A DNA stretch of 64,000 nucleotides from Streptomyces sp. NBC_01408 (GCF_026340255.1 NZ_JAPEPJ010000001.1:4495501-4559500), one strand, 5' to 3'. Positions 35,701-43,689 are shown, numbered from the stretch's first letter. Numbers and translations are program-made. Notes: generated by a model not told the origin, from the sequence alone.

Positions 35701-37064
35701 ACACCGCACGCGCGATGAAGGTCGACCTGTCCGGCAGCTGGGAGGACCCGCTCCAGCCCCTCAACCCCGCGCTCGGCCGCCGCTACATCCCCGTGAACAC
35801 CGGATTCGCCGTCGTGCAGTCGCAGACCGCCGACGTCTTCGCGCTGCGCCTCGCGCACTCCGGTGCCCTCGTCGCGTACCGCATCCAGCCCAACCCGGAC
35901 ATCCCCAAGGACTGGAACGTCGTCCCCTTCCCCCTCAACCCCCGCTACACCAAGCAGGGCACCCTCGACGGCACCGTCGGCTACGACGAGCGCGGCAAGG
36001 TCCTCGACCCCGACTACACCGGCGCCCGGGACCACGGCGAGTACAGCTACTACAAGCCCCGCGAGGCGTACGCCGTCAAACGGCGCATCCAGCGCGAACA
36101 GCAGCGGCTGCGCGGCTACTACGAGTCGGTCTCCACCGACACCCACACCCCCGACCCCACCGCCGAACGGGCGGGCCGGGTGCTGGGCAACGCGATCGGC
36201 GGCGACACCACACCGGGCACGGGGCGGGGGAGTGCCGACACCGCCGCAGGCTCGACCGGTGCCGGCTTCTCCCGCCGTGACCTGGTCAACACCTACGTCT
36301 GGACGGCGGACGGCGGGTTCTTCGCCGAGACGACGGAGACGACCGACGCCGTCACCGAGACGACCGCCGGCTCGTACTCGCTCTCCGGGTCGGCGGGGAC
36401 CTCCGTCGGCACCTCGTTCGACGTGATGGGCGTGGGCGTGAGCGCCCAGCTCGACGCGTCAGCCGGCGGCGGGATGTCCGTGACGCGGGCGCGTGGCAAG
36501 GAGGCGACGCGCTCCTTCGGGCTGAACGTCGTCTGCTCGCCGTCCGGCAACCTCCAGCAGTACGACGCGGGCCGCAAGCCCGTCTTCGACGCCCAGGGGC
36601 GGCCGGTCAACGCGCCGGGGAAGGTCGACGCGTACCGGTTCCTCAGCTTCTACCTCGGCGAGGACACCGAGCACTTCGACACCTTCTTCCACAAGGTCGT
36701 CGACCCGGCCTGGCTGGAGAACGGCACCGACCCCAACGCGGCAGCCCTGCGCCAGGCCCGCCAGTCGGACCGCAAGCCGCCGTGCTGGCGGGTCATGCAC
36801 CGCGTCACCTTCGTCAGCCGGCTCCTGCCGCCGGTCCCGGCCGCCGGGGCCGCACCGCTGGAGCGGGCGATGCACCGCCTGGACGTGGAGAGCAACTACG
36901 AGCTGGTCCGCCGCCTCGACCCGTACGTCAAGGGTGCGGCCACATCACTGCCCGAGCTCTCCGGGGCCGTGCGCACCGCCCTCGCCACCCACTTGCCGGA
37001 ACTGACCCCGCACGCGGACCACGTCACCGGCTTCCTCGCGCAGTACTACGGCGTGGAGCACTGA
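29715..37064 (+). CDS. Giant multi-LamG/coiled-coil/trefoil-like protein of unknown function
   Basis: 2,449 residues from a TTG with CAGGAGA 5 nt upstream. No signal peptide and no membrane helix are seen. Visible layout: an N-terminal domain (1-320); a LamG/concanavalin-like domain (about 330-535, with TVEFWARR, DTDWHHWACVYERATR, LDEVRVWSRART); a coiled coil (about 643-700); a ricin-trefoil-like repeat region (about 695-850); a second coiled coil (about 860-910); LamG-like domains at about 1175-1370 and 1425-1660 and a partial one at 1677-1765; and a 650-residue C-terminal region rich in Gly/Ser/Thr (about 2190-2270) that resembles pore-forming or phenol-insoluble surface proteins only in composition. 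LamG domains bind glycans or proteins. Release without a signal would need lysis or a dedicated route. It stands alone, ending at a strong hairpin. Confidence 0.85.
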   Translation: MSVEQHLLKVYSDRSYVLTTTVRHQGTTVALAMDDQRRLFYAVLDLARHDETKGELDAAYWSDNPLPLPFPGEITDVGFAAVGATALPTVKRGGRIEAAEGERLEADEVDPFLSTTARLTALAPFHALSDGTHIVVLRQSVDAGHPDAVHKLADGSSSGDAARTDYVLDRDGAKTPLVADTLLCDRFLLVGGELKPVLEARYRRSRHKDRPDSAKDSLGTADMEGRPFREPTQELSFVRNLSGGRFTALLVPTAVHGRQRWQLFAHNDATDRIDSFNIEQGQGGLFNLQGTQAWTSPDAAYRDAVYESGPGTCPFTGQPLVPVVSTEGHAETALAFGEGDAHVRVPDVPELADGDFTVEFWARRTATGREEFLVGHGDPKGADRRSLHLGFRDDDTFAFAFYADDLVTATPTTDTDWHHWACVYERATRRQTAYRDGAEIGSRTATAHYTGTGPLLLGKALWFASARTELDEVRVWSRARTADELRRDRHVRLIGNDPGLAAYYRFDEGSGTRLHDQSDHARHGELLGGPAWVTSSAPLGDHPGVRRDSFAVTGRTVVSGLSAVLYHQQEETAVGYGQQPKPGKRQARVLLSCATSGPDPKTGAVSEEAYVATVDFAVGRDGRLAQVPDELALPVLAAPDASTDVEAISELETQVRDVVRDIAAKETEAAALTRQTADVAELERLRGQFHTRSQDWTGWTMRLRLKQTRDGKPQYLAVKGDGHGDYPPVIRTSDKNAKSALWTIVMPPGSGWNGSMLHHLSNVHTGKDLNVLGDSQDNDTPLIVYPRQPGAWNTLFGIYEQPDGHVILINRHSEKTVCAPDRLGDGVVQYDSAAVAAGGAGLITLERVALHDGGHPDIRDAGKRVEALDAQLAELRPQRELLVTRQREIAALQAGLTAAREELARLTGGLKGADDIALPMPRLFLDRTGLSCSGALLAFARSADRPYLLDSATGNVVLYFRGANGQFFATYYDTHVTRSSRQLAGPEGTALTFVPRDAGTDLDGVAIRIMDVGDAGLCELTVERGDESEIWRRLPRRAADFAAAVNGTAGQAYDYARQAESSRPGVPLSAGSRLLAVDPGRIREVPLGLVPDLAAGHGPRWRADKPGRAYAFDGRGTFASLPEDQLERAAVTHDLTVEAWVSPERVAGAARVVHARTGDVPYSLALLAPAAATVPALAFDAVSDGARTEHGFSLAGQDFTVEFWARRPKGDQNRHQFFIGHGSGSAPGTFLHIGFRDSGAFTFGFWHDDANTNYGYRDTDWHHWACVYDTATREQVIYRDGVEEARRVAGGHYQGNGQFTFGRSVDGEMDEVRLWGTARSAAEIRELKNRRLTGKEPGLKGYWPYAGQDVQVAGKPGVLDRSGNGRHVHLQAGVTTTAAPPALEQPEDTGYRVVAGVGSTLVATRAAFAPHEWSHLAAAYEQSWAVELADGAYLEVPDDDGLDIADDLTVEVFCRVDALGATQGLLSKGRAADGSGGSVPYRLLVLPDGKLEFAFEEPDGRLVRSTSTEAVRAGAFHRLAVVRKGGRSMQEHKGSKEIQATGADGKPVTQTVELVESVDVQEWQDIRFFIDGREAGTARYEGPGAQGTTGTLDIGRARDGLRTHTFTGVVSEVRLWGTARDAARLGTPVSARDRGLSAHWRFEENAGNTAADATGSHAARLRGARWTRNPDPRGSALRLYRNGVSVACDPLDSADLADYGDVQFSLGARRKGGTADQAFHGVLEEVRIWRTARTQEQILDNLFTRLRGEKEDLIAYWSFDRASTDGTSPLVRDEGLRGNHLTLGEGPARPATVLSTAPVSSDTAQVRSALAAMRTPFHETVTGAPAVTEYADMQYTTKGEAFGVLKRAYGYLNGGRWHLVTGYKVGDLVSEWVSQVQFDPQLVGYVEGAPPVPSENLTPGTVDPDRATYDGVASVEFKEAEDVVHSLSSAKERSVDAAFSFALSNEVDVDMWMITAPLGFGVAKSLAKARVSAGVRGSLEFSNSWADETAVSQGENTARAMKVDLSGSWEDPLQPLNPALGRRYIPVNTGFAVVQSQTADVFALRLAHSGALVAYRIQPNPDIPKDWNVVPFPLNPRYTKQGTLDGTVGYDERGKVLDPDYTGARDHGEYSYYKPREAYAVKRRIQREQQRLRGYYESVSTDTHTPDPTAERAGRVLGNAIGGDTTPGTGRGSADTAAGSTGAGFSRRDLVNTYVWTADGGFFAETTETTDAVTETTAGSYSLSGSAGTSVGTSFDVMGVGVSAQLDASAGGGMSVTRARGKEATRSFGLNVVCSPSGNLQQYDAGRKPVFDAQGRPVNAPGKVDAYRFLSFYLGEDTEHFDTFFHKVVDPAWLENGTDPNAAALRQARQSDRKPPCWRVMHRVTFVSRLLPPVPAAGAAPLERAMHRLDVESNYELVRRLDPYVKGAATSLPELSGAVRTALATHLPELTPHADHVTGFLAQYYGVEH

Positions 37065-37071
37065 CCACGCC

Positions 37072-37107
37072 GGTGCCCGGGCCGGGAGACCTCCCGGCCC
37101 GGGCACC
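37072..37107. terminator. Strong hairpin terminator after the giant gene
   Basis: A perfect 17-bp stem (37072-37088 with 37091-37107) with a 2-nt loop lies 8 bp after the giant gene's stop and 35 bp from the convergent FKBP gene stop, so it can serve both. Confidence 0.85.
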
Positions 37108-37141
37108 ACCACTCCCGCGGATCAGGAGAAGCAGGCCTTCC

Positions 37142-37519
37142 TCAGACTACGGAGAGCAGGTCCACCACGAAGACGAGCGTGGAACCCGCCGGGATCAACG
37201 GCGAGGGGGACTGGTTGCCGTAGCCGAGGCGCGGGGGAACGATGATCTCGCGCCGACCGCCGACCTTCATCCCCCTGAGTCCCCGGTCCCAGCCCTTGAT
37301 GACCCTGCCGCCACCCACGGCGAACTTGAACGGCTGGCCCCGGTCCCAGGAGGCGTCGAACTCCGTTCCGGACTCGAAGGTGACCCCGACGTAGTGAACC
37401 CGGACAACCCTGCCCGGCTTCGCCTCAGGCCCGTCCCCGACGACGATGTCCCGGATTGTCAGCTCCTGCGGAGCATCACCCTCCGGAAGTTCGATCTCGG
37501 GCTTCGTCAGTTCACTCAT
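37142..37519 (-). CDS. FKBP-type peptidyl-prolyl cis-trans isomerase
   Basis: 125 residues from the ATG at 37519 (GAGG 5 nt upstream). A single FKBP domain is seen with VRVHYVGVTFESGTEFDASW, FAVGGGRVIKGWDRGLRGMK, IVPPRLGYG and STLVFVVDLLSV. There is no signal peptide, so it is a cytosolic folding enzyme. The active-site residues Tyr, Phe, Asp and Trp appear kept. Monocistronic. Confidence 0.93.
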   Translation of the reverse strand: MSELTKPEIELPEGDAPQELTIRDIVVGDGPEAKPGRVVRVHYVGVTFESGTEFDASWDRGQPFKFAVGGGRVIKGWDRGLRGMKVGGRREIIVPPRLGYGNQSPSPLIPAGSTLVFVVDLLSVV

Positions 37520-38111
37520 CGCAGCCTCATTACTCTCCACCGGAATCCCTCGTACGGACCAGCCGGGCGCATGGTCACTCCATGCAGTAGATGGTCACGC
37601 TACCGAGAACGTACGACCGCTACATCGGTGCGATCTCGCCGAGGACGACGAGGACACCTCGCCCTGGTCGAGCAGTCCGTTGATCGGTGAGGCCAGCGGT
37701 TCGCTGATCTACTGCTCCATGAGATCCGCCATGGACGGTTCAACGAACGATCACGCCATGAGAAGGGAAGTCTTAGAAGAAGCCGAGCTTCTTCGGGGAG
37801 GGGGGCCGTGACTGGCCCGGATCTCGGTTCTGCGGGGAACGCGGAGCGGCACTGTGCGCGGCCGTGGGGTGGTTCAAGTAGATGTGCCCGTTCATGCGGA
37901 TCGGGGCATCGCCTCGTAGCCGGCAGGAAGCCCCCGGCCGAGTTCGTCCTCCAGACGGCGCCATGCGGCGGATCGGAGAAGCGGTTCTCAGGCTGGGGCT
38001 TGGCCGACCGACGCCATCGCGCTCGAGCCGTTCGGTCGGCTCGTGCCCGCCTGCGGTCAGCGCCCCGCGTTCCAAAGCCCACCGCGACCTCCTGCGCCAT
38101 TGGAGGCGCGG
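37520..38111. other. Intergenic stretch without a convincing gene
   Basis: About 590 bp between the FKBP and CHAT genes. Apart from a short minus-strand gene-tail remnant at 37773-37825 no supported gene is seen; the open frames here lack ribosome sites and family resemblance. Confidence 0.6.
37773..37825 (-). repeat. Gene-tail remnant copy A (SPKKLGFF-stop)
   Basis: On the minus strand this reads PPSPKKLGFF and a TAA stop, the same C-terminal tail as copies at 44035 and 46754. The conserved element GGCCCGGATCT (37814-37824, + strand) lies directly beside the tail, whereas in the other copies it lies about 100 bp away, so this copy has lost the middle. Confidence 0.55.
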
Positions 38112-41100
38112 TCACGCTCCAGCGTGGAGGTAGGCCGCCCATAGGAGCGGCGTCCTCGTCCGGTCGCATCCAGCGGGCAGGTCCTGGCCGTCACGCATGC
38201 TGCGTACGGCCCGGTGCAAAGCCTCCGCAGAGCGATTCGGGTCCATGGTTTTGGTTGTGGTGCTCAAGGCGGTGTAGAAGGCCTCAGCTGTGCTGACGGC
38301 GATCTGGTCGTCGATCTCCCACAGAGTGCCGATCACGTGGGGGAACCCGGCGAGCTGGAAGGCGGAAGTGAGGTGGATGGCTTCATCGAGCAGCTCGGTT
38401 CGGTCGATGGCCGCAGTGCGGCAGGCGGAGAGGTAGGCCAGTTGGGCGTGCTGCAGGGCGATGGGAGCGAGGCTGGCGACGGTGAACGGGTCGTCGGCGT
38501 GGTCGTGGAGCAGCATCCGGCTTTTCGACGGGTCGGAGGCGTCGCTGTCGCCGTGGCATGCGAAGTGCACGATCTCGCACTCGGGCAGGTGCGTCAGCAC
38601 GTTCGCCTTGGTCGGTGTGCTGACGGTCGGCTCCCGAAGGGGGGAGGAGGGGGCGGGCTCTTGCAGCAGCACGGAGTGCGGCAGGAGGGAATGGAGCATG
38701 GCCGCTTCGGCGTCGGCGAATTCCAAGCGGCCGTCGTCGGGCAGGCCAGGCGTGGTGGGCATGGAGACGATCAAGGCGCGTTCGGGGCGGTGGCGGTCAG
38801 CCCCCGTCCGGGAGGAATTCTCTCGGGCGTGGCGCAGCGCGCGCACGGTGGGGGTGTAGGAGGAGATCACACGGTCCATGACCGTACGGGGGTGTGGTGC
38901 GTTGGGGTAGTCCGTGTGGTAGCCGGCAGCATGGAGGGGTAGCAGCCCCAGCAGCCCGCCGGGCGCCCACCAGACACGAGGCAGGTGCTTGTCACCGACC
39001 GCTGCCGTGCGGAGTGCAGCCCGCTGTTCGAGTTCGGCCAGGACCGGACCGGCAGCGGCGTCCCAAAGCCACTCCAGGTGCTCGACCATGATGCTCTGAG
39101 CCAGGCGCCGCTGCGCTTTGTCCTTGCCCACCGCAGCCATGTCCTGTGCTTGGCGGAAAGAATCGGCTCGTTCCCGCACCGTGGCCGCCGCAAGGTCGGG
39201 GAGCTCCCGATGGGCAATACCGTCGCTCGTGAGCAGCAGGGCGTCGCTGCGATGGTCGCTGACGTTGAACACGACCACCGGCCCTTGGGAGGCTTCCTTG
39301 AGGAGTTCCGCGGTGGTGGGTGGCAGTGCGAAGGAGGTGAAGCCATCGAGTCCGCGGATCTCGTCCAGCGTTGCGTTGAAGTCTTCCGCGAGCCGGTGTC
39401 GGTCTCCGTTCCCGTGGAACGGCCCTTCGCCGACGGGGTCCGGGGGATGGTTGAGCCGGTCGCGCAGCTGGGCGAACCGGCGGGCGAGCCGGGGGTGGTG
39501 CCGGCTCAGGTCGGTGAGATCGCTACGGACGTCCAGCGCCTGACTGATCAGGATGGAGCGTCCTGCCTCAAGCAGCTGCAGTGCCCTGGCCGCGCGGTCG
39601 CACGCGGTCCCCTGAGGCGAGGCGAGGGCCAGTGCGGCGGCGTCGGCGGCCAGTCCCGCGAAACCTCCGAGCACATGTTGCTGATCGGTTCGCTCCAGAT
39701 GAAGCGGCGTCAGCCGGGGCAACAGCCGTACCGCCGCCTCCGCCGCCTCCGCCGCCTCCGCCGCCTCCGCCGCCTCCGCCGCCTCCGCCGCCTCCGACGC
39801 CCGCCCGGCGTCCGCCTCGGCCAGAAGAGTGGCTCTTGCCCATGCCGAGCGGATGCGGTGTGCCGGCACCGCCGTCTCGATCTTCGACGCCTCTGCCCAG
39901 GCGAGCACCGCCGCGTCCAGGTCCGTCTTCGTCCCGGTGCGCTCAAACCGGAGGTGCAGGGCGTTAGCCAGGCCGGACAATATGGGGGTGCGGTGGGGAT
40001 GCCCGGAAGGGACGGTTCGCACCGCTTCTCGCAGGTGGTCGATGGCGCCGTTCGCATCGGCAAGGGTCTGACTAGCCCCGAACCGGGCTCTCAGCGCGTT
40101 ACCCGAATTGGACAGGTACATCGCGCGGTTGGGATGGTCCGCGGGGGTGGTGTCCACCGCCTCGCGCCCCGCTGCGATGGCGTCGTCCAGATCCATGAGA
40201 ACGCCTGTGTGCTCGAAGCGAGCGTGCAGGGCGGTGCCCAGGTTGGACAGGCGGCCGGCCCGGTTGAGATGGCTGTGAGGGGTGGCTCGCACCGCGTCAC
40301 GTCCCGCGTCGACGGCGGCGTCGAGATCGGCCATCTCACCGGTTCTGTCGAATCTGGCCCGCAGCGCGGTGCTGAGGTTCGACAGGTAGTAGCCGGCGTG
40401 TTCGGGATGGGGAGGCAGGGCCCGCGCCGCCTCGTGCAGGACGCCGATTGCGCCGTCTAGGTCGGTCAGTGCGCCCGTTCTTTCGAATCTGGCCCGCAGC
40501 GCGCTGCCCAGGTTGGACAGGCAGGCACCGTGCTCGGTGCGGTCGGCCGGTGTGGCCCGTACCGCGTCATACAGCGTGTCGATGGCGGTGTTCAGGTCGG
40601 CCAGGTTGCCAGTTCGCTCGAACCTGGCCTGCAACGCCGCCCCCAGGTTGGACAGGCGAGCTCCGCGCTTCGGGTGGCTCACGGGAGTGGCCCGCAGCGC
40701 CTCCAGCATCACCTCGACGGTGGCGTCGACGTCGGCCGGAGCACCGCCTCGTCCAAATCGGGCCCATAGCACGCCGCCCACGGCGCCCAGCATCGTCCCG
40801 CCGTCAGAGCGAAAGGCGGTCGTTGTCCTTACAGCCTCGTGCAGCATGTCAACGGCGCTGTCCAGATCTGCCGAGCCGCCCGGCAACGAGGACCGGGCCT
40901 GTAGCCCGGCGGCCAGGGTGGACAGCCTGCTCCCCCATTGTGGATCGTCCGTCGGGGTGGCGTGCACGGCATCCCGCAGAGGGCCGATGGCGGCGTCGAG
41001 GTCGGTTACCTCTCCCGTGTATTCGTATCGGGTTCGCAGGGCTACTGCCAGGTTGGACAGACACATCGCCCGGTCGGTGCTGCTGACGGCGGCTGCCTGC

Positions 41101-42197
41101 ACCGCGGCTCCTTCCGCCGCGATCGCGGTATTCAGGTCCGCAATATTCTGTGTCTGCTTGAACCGCTCCACCAATGCGCGCCCCAGATTCGCCAGATACT
41201 TGGCGAGCCGAGGGTGTTCGAAGGGCGTGGAGCTCACCGCCTCCCGCAGATGGCGGATGGCGGTGTCGAGGTCGGCCCCAGCTCCAAGGCGTTCGAACCG
41301 GGTCTGGAGTGAGACTGCCAGGTTCGACAGGCACATGGCTCGGTCGGGGTGGTGGGCGGGGGTGGACCGCACCGCTTCCCCTCCCGTGTCGATCGCAGCG
41401 TCCAGGTCCGCGATGTCCCCGGTCCGCCCGAACCGGAGTTGCAGCGCCCCGCCGAGGTTGGACAGCATCGTCGTACGGGTGGCCTCGCCGGCGGGTGTGG
41501 CTCGTACCGCTTCGCTCAGGTGGTCGATGGCAGCATCGAGGTCGGAGGGGGCTCCGGTCCGTCCGTACCGGGCTTGCAGCGCGGCTCCCAGGTTGGACAG
41601 CGTCACTGCGCGTTCCGGATGGGCGACGGGAGTGTTTCGCACCGCCTCGCGCAGGTGACCGATCGCGTCGTCGAGATCCCCCGGTGCGCCGTCGCACTCG
41701 AACCTGACCTGGAGTGCAGCGCCCAGGTTGGTCAGACGGCGTGCGTGATACGGGTCGTCGGCCGGAGTGGCCCGCACCATGCGCTCCCACAGTTCCGCGG
41801 TGTTCTGAACCAGTTCCCGCCGGGGAGAGGTACGCGCCTCGTGGAGAGCCCGGAGAGCGTAGGGCGCTGCCGCAGTCGCGAGGTGGGGCAGTAACGGATC
41901 GGGCAGATCATCGATGCCGACCATGAAACAGGCGGTCAACGCCTGGACAGCGACAGCCAGGTCTGCCTGCCCTTCACCAGCGGGCAGCGCTTGATAGCGG
42001 AACCAGTGGAACCAGCCCAGCAAGTACTGGGGCTCCAGGTCGCTTTCGCCCTCGATCGCCTGAGCGAGCTTCCGCGCTTCGCGCACCGCCCGCGGTTCCA
42101 GAACGGGAGACAGGTCGCGTGTCTCATTGATCCGCTGCAACAACGCCCTGACCGCCACGAGCGACTTCTCGCGCCTCGAGCCCCCCAGTCCGCTCAC
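38112..42197 (-). CDS. TPR-CHAT domain caspase-like protease
   Basis: 1,361 residues from the GTG at 42197; the frame stays open to 42488 but overlaps the divergent gene there. An N-terminal helical part (about 1-145) leads into 14 consecutive 45-residue TPR-like repeats (consensus RxxxLSNLGxALxxRFxRTG then DLDxAI and REAVRATPxxHP). A linker contains an (EAA)7-type run. A middle region follows, then a CHAT domain with the catalytic His near residue 1214 (HFACHGDSD) and Cys near 1259 (YLSACRTA), the caspase-like dyad. Such proteins act as regulated proteases in bacterial conflict and cell-death systems, the TPR array sensing or docking a partner. Two genes divergent from it (42298 and 42736) are probable partners. 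Confidence 0.9.
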   Translation of the reverse strand: MSGLGGSRREKSLVAVRALLQRINETRDLSPVLEPRAVREARKLAQAIEGESDLEPQYLLGWFHWFRYQALPAGEGQADLAVAVQALTACFMVGIDDLPDPLLPHLATAAAPYALRALHEARTSPRRELVQNTAELWERMVRATPADDPYHARRLTNLGAALQVRFECDGAPGDLDDAIGHLREAVRNTPVAHPERAVTLSNLGAALQARYGRTGAPSDLDAAIDHLSEAVRATPAGEATRTTMLSNLGGALQLRFGRTGDIADLDAAIDTGGEAVRSTPAHHPDRAMCLSNLAVSLQTRFERLGAGADLDTAIRHLREAVSSTPFEHPRLAKYLANLGRALVERFKQTQNIADLNTAIAAEGAAVQAAAVSSTDRAMCLSNLAVALRTRYEYTGEVTDLDAAIGPLRDAVHATPTDDPQWGSRLSTLAAGLQARSSLPGGSADLDSAVDMLHEAVRTTTAFRSDGGTMLGAVGGVLWARFGRGGAPADVDATVEVMLEALRATPVSHPKRGARLSNLGAALQARFERTGNLADLNTAIDTLYDAVRATPADRTEHGACLSNLGSALRARFERTGALTDLDGAIGVLHEAARALPPHPEHAGYYLSNLSTALRARFDRTGEMADLDAAVDAGRDAVRATPHSHLNRAGRLSNLGTALHARFEHTGVLMDLDDAIAAGREAVDTTPADHPNRAMYLSNSGNALRARFGASQTLADANGAIDHLREAVRTVPSGHPHRTPILSGLANALHLRFERTGTKTDLDAAVLAWAEASKIETAVPAHRIRSAWARATLLAEADAGRASEAAEAAEAAEAAEAAEAAEAAVRLLPRLTPLHLERTDQQHVLGGFAGLAADAAALALASPQGTACDRAARALQLLEAGRSILISQALDVRSDLTDLSRHHPRLARRFAQLRDRLNHPPDPVGEGPFHGNGDRHRLAEDFNATLDEIRGLDGFTSFALPPTTAELLKEASQGPVVVFNVSDHRSDALLLTSDGIAHRELPDLAAATVRERADSFRQAQDMAAVGKDKAQRRLAQSIMVEHLEWLWDAAAGPVLAELEQRAALRTAAVGDKHLPRVWWAPGGLLGLLPLHAAGYHTDYPNAPHPRTVMDRVISSYTPTVRALRHARENSSRTGADRHRPERALIVSMPTTPGLPDDGRLEFADAEAAMLHSLLPHSVLLQEPAPSSPLREPTVSTPTKANVLTHLPECEIVHFACHGDSDASDPSKSRMLLHDHADDPFTVASLAPIALQHAQLAYLSACRTAAIDRTELLDEAIHLTSAFQLAGFPHVIGTLWEIDDQIAVSTAEAFYTALSTTTKTMDPNRSAEALHRAVRSMRDGQDLPAGCDRTRTPLLWAAYLHAGA
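39732..39794. repeat. 9-bp tandem repeat inside the CHAT gene
   Basis: Seven head-to-tail copies of CGCCGCCTC (+ strand) encode Glu-Ala-Ala repeats in the linker between the TPR array and the C-terminal half. The unit length is a multiple of three, so slippage changes linker length without breaking the frame. Confidence 0.85.
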
Positions 42198-42297
42198 ATC
42201 ATGTGATGGTAGTCGCACAATCTGTGGGTAGGACGGGTGTTGCTTGGATACGCTCCCAGGTAGTGCAGGCGGGAGCGACGACACTCGGGGGACGACG

Positions 42298-42735
42298 ATG
42301 CCGGAACCTGCTGGACCGGAACCTGCTGGACCGGTACCTCTCGGAGAGGCGCAGCGCACGAAGGAGAGACTGGGCATCGTTTGTGCGAAGGCGGAGGAGA
42401 TCCGCGATGATCTGCGCAACGGCGCCCTCGGGAATGACGACCTGTTGGAAGAGGTCCTGACCGCGGCACGCGAACGGCGGGATATCACCGACCGTCTTGA
42501 TCAACTGCATGCCGTCCTGCAGGCCGAGGGAGACGCTCAGGGGCTGCACGGCTACGACGACCGCGGCCTGACCGACCGCAGGGTCCACGCGGCAGGGGTG
42601 CACCGCGCCCGCCCGGCCGAGACCGTCTACATCTGCCCGACAAACAGATGCGCACGCTTCTGGTGGCCGCAAGGCCCGTCCCCGGTGCCACGCTGCGTGG
42701 TCAGCAGCGATCCTCTGCTCCGGGCCCGGCTTTAG
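42298..42735 (+). CDS. Helical zinc-ribbon-like small protein divergent from the CHAT gene
   Basis: 145 residues from the ATG at 42298 with GGGGGA 6 nt upstream. It starts with a PEPAG repeat, continues with a charged helical or coiled-coil segment (about 18-80) and ends with a small Cys-rich domain: YICPTNRCARFWWP with Cys113 and Cys118, then Cys133. Three Cys are seen, so a metal site would need a fourth ligand. I recognise no named family. Divergence from the CHAT protease gene and direct abutment with the next gene (stop 42735, ATG 42736) suggest a sensor or adaptor in the same system. Confidence 0.7.
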   Translation: MPEPAGPEPAGPVPLGEAQRTKERLGIVCAKAEEIRDDLRNGALGNDDLLEEVLTAARERRDITDRLDQLHAVLQAEGDAQGLHGYDDRGLTDRRVHAAGVHRARPAETVYICPTNRCARFWWPQGPSPVPRCVVSSDPLLRARL

Positions 42736-43689
42736 ATGGTGGGCAGCCTGCTGTCGGAACTCGGCAAGAAGGTCGCCGAGCGATGGTTGTCCCTCCTGGT
42801 CCTTCCTGGCGCCCTCTACCTCGCTGTCGTCGTCGCTGCCCGCACCCTCGGCCACGCCGATCCCTTCGACGTCGTCCACCTCACCGACCGCGTCACCGCA
42901 TGGGCCGGCGCTCCCGCCGCCGGCACAGTCGGCGGCCAAGTGGTTGTGCTCGCCGCGGTGCTGGCCGGGGCAGCGGCGGTCGGAGTGACCGCGCAAGCCA
43001 TCGGCTCTCTGGCCGAACGTCTCCATCTCGCCCCGGACTGGCCTGCGTGGCCACTGGGTGTCCGGCACGTCGCCCACTGGCGTACCACTCATCGACAGCG
43101 CCGCTGGACCGCGGCAGCCACTGCCTGGCATCGGCGGCAGCAGGAAGCCGCCCGGGCCCTGACTCGCGGAGTGAGGACCGAACCCGCCGAGCGGCACGCG
43201 GCGTACGGGGCGATGACACGCATCTCCCTCGAACTCCCCGATCGCCCGACATGGAGTGGCGACCGCATCCACGCCGCGCATGTCCGTCTGGAACGGGACG
43301 GGCATCTCGACCTGGCAGCCGTCTGGCCTCACATCTGGTTGATGCTGCCCGACCCCGCGCGCGCGGAGATCACCATAGCCCGCCAGGACCTAAGTCGTGG
43401 CGCCGTCCTGTCCGCGTGGGCCCTGTTGTACCTGCCCCTCACCATCTGGTGGTGGCCCGCCGTCGTCATCACCGTCGTGCTTATCCTTGCCGGCCGACAC
43501 CGCGTCCGTTCCGCCGCTGACGTGTACGCCACCCTGCTGGAAGCAGCCACCCGGCTGTACGCCCGGGAACTGGCCCAGAACCTGGGCTTCGAGCCGCCCG
43601 CTGGCCCTTTCCCGCGCGAGCTCGGTGACGCCTTGAGCCGCTTCCTGGCGCCCAGCCCACCGCAGCTCGGCAGCCCGTCGGTCCACTAA
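42736..43689 (+). CDS. Four-helix membrane protein linked to CHAT module
   Basis: 317 residues, its ATG directly following the TAG of the previous gene. Two N-terminal membrane helices (about 18-38 and 67-92), a cytosolic middle of about 130 residues with many Arg and Trp (RTTHRQRRWTAAATAWHRRQ), and a helical hairpin (about 220-255) are visible. The C-terminal 60 residues are soluble. It is not a gasdermin by any motif I can see. In context it could be the membrane-acting target or anchor of the CHAT protease; this is inference. Confidence 0.75.
   Translation: MVGSLLSELGKKVAERWLSLLVLPGALYLAVVVAARTLGHADPFDVVHLTDRVTAWAGAPAAGTVGGQVVVLAAVLAGAAAVGVTAQAIGSLAERLHLAPDWPAWPLGVRHVAHWRTTHRQRRWTAAATAWHRRQQEAARALTRGVRTEPAERHAAYGAMTRISLELPDRPTWSGDRIHAAHVRLERDGHLDLAAVWPHIWLMLPDPARAEITIARQDLSRGAVLSAWALLYLPLTIWWWPAVVITVVLILAGRHRVRSAADVYATLLEAATRLYARELAQNLGFEPPAGPFPRELGDALSRFLAPSPPQLGSPSVH

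Noticed and set aside
39568..39967. Poly-Gly and poly-Pro frames over the tandem repeat
   Set aside because: They are alternative-frame readings of the (CGCCGCCTC)n repeat inside the CHAT gene.
42244..42488. Extension of the CHAT gene to a start at 42488
   Set aside because: The extra 97 codons are Arg/Ser/Pro-rich, overlap the divergent gene and lack a ribosome site; the GTG at 42197 fits better.
42736..43689. Gasdermin as the partner of the CHAT protease
   Set aside because: The protein has four clear membrane helices and no gasdermin-like beta pattern or lipidated Cys start, so the name is not supported.
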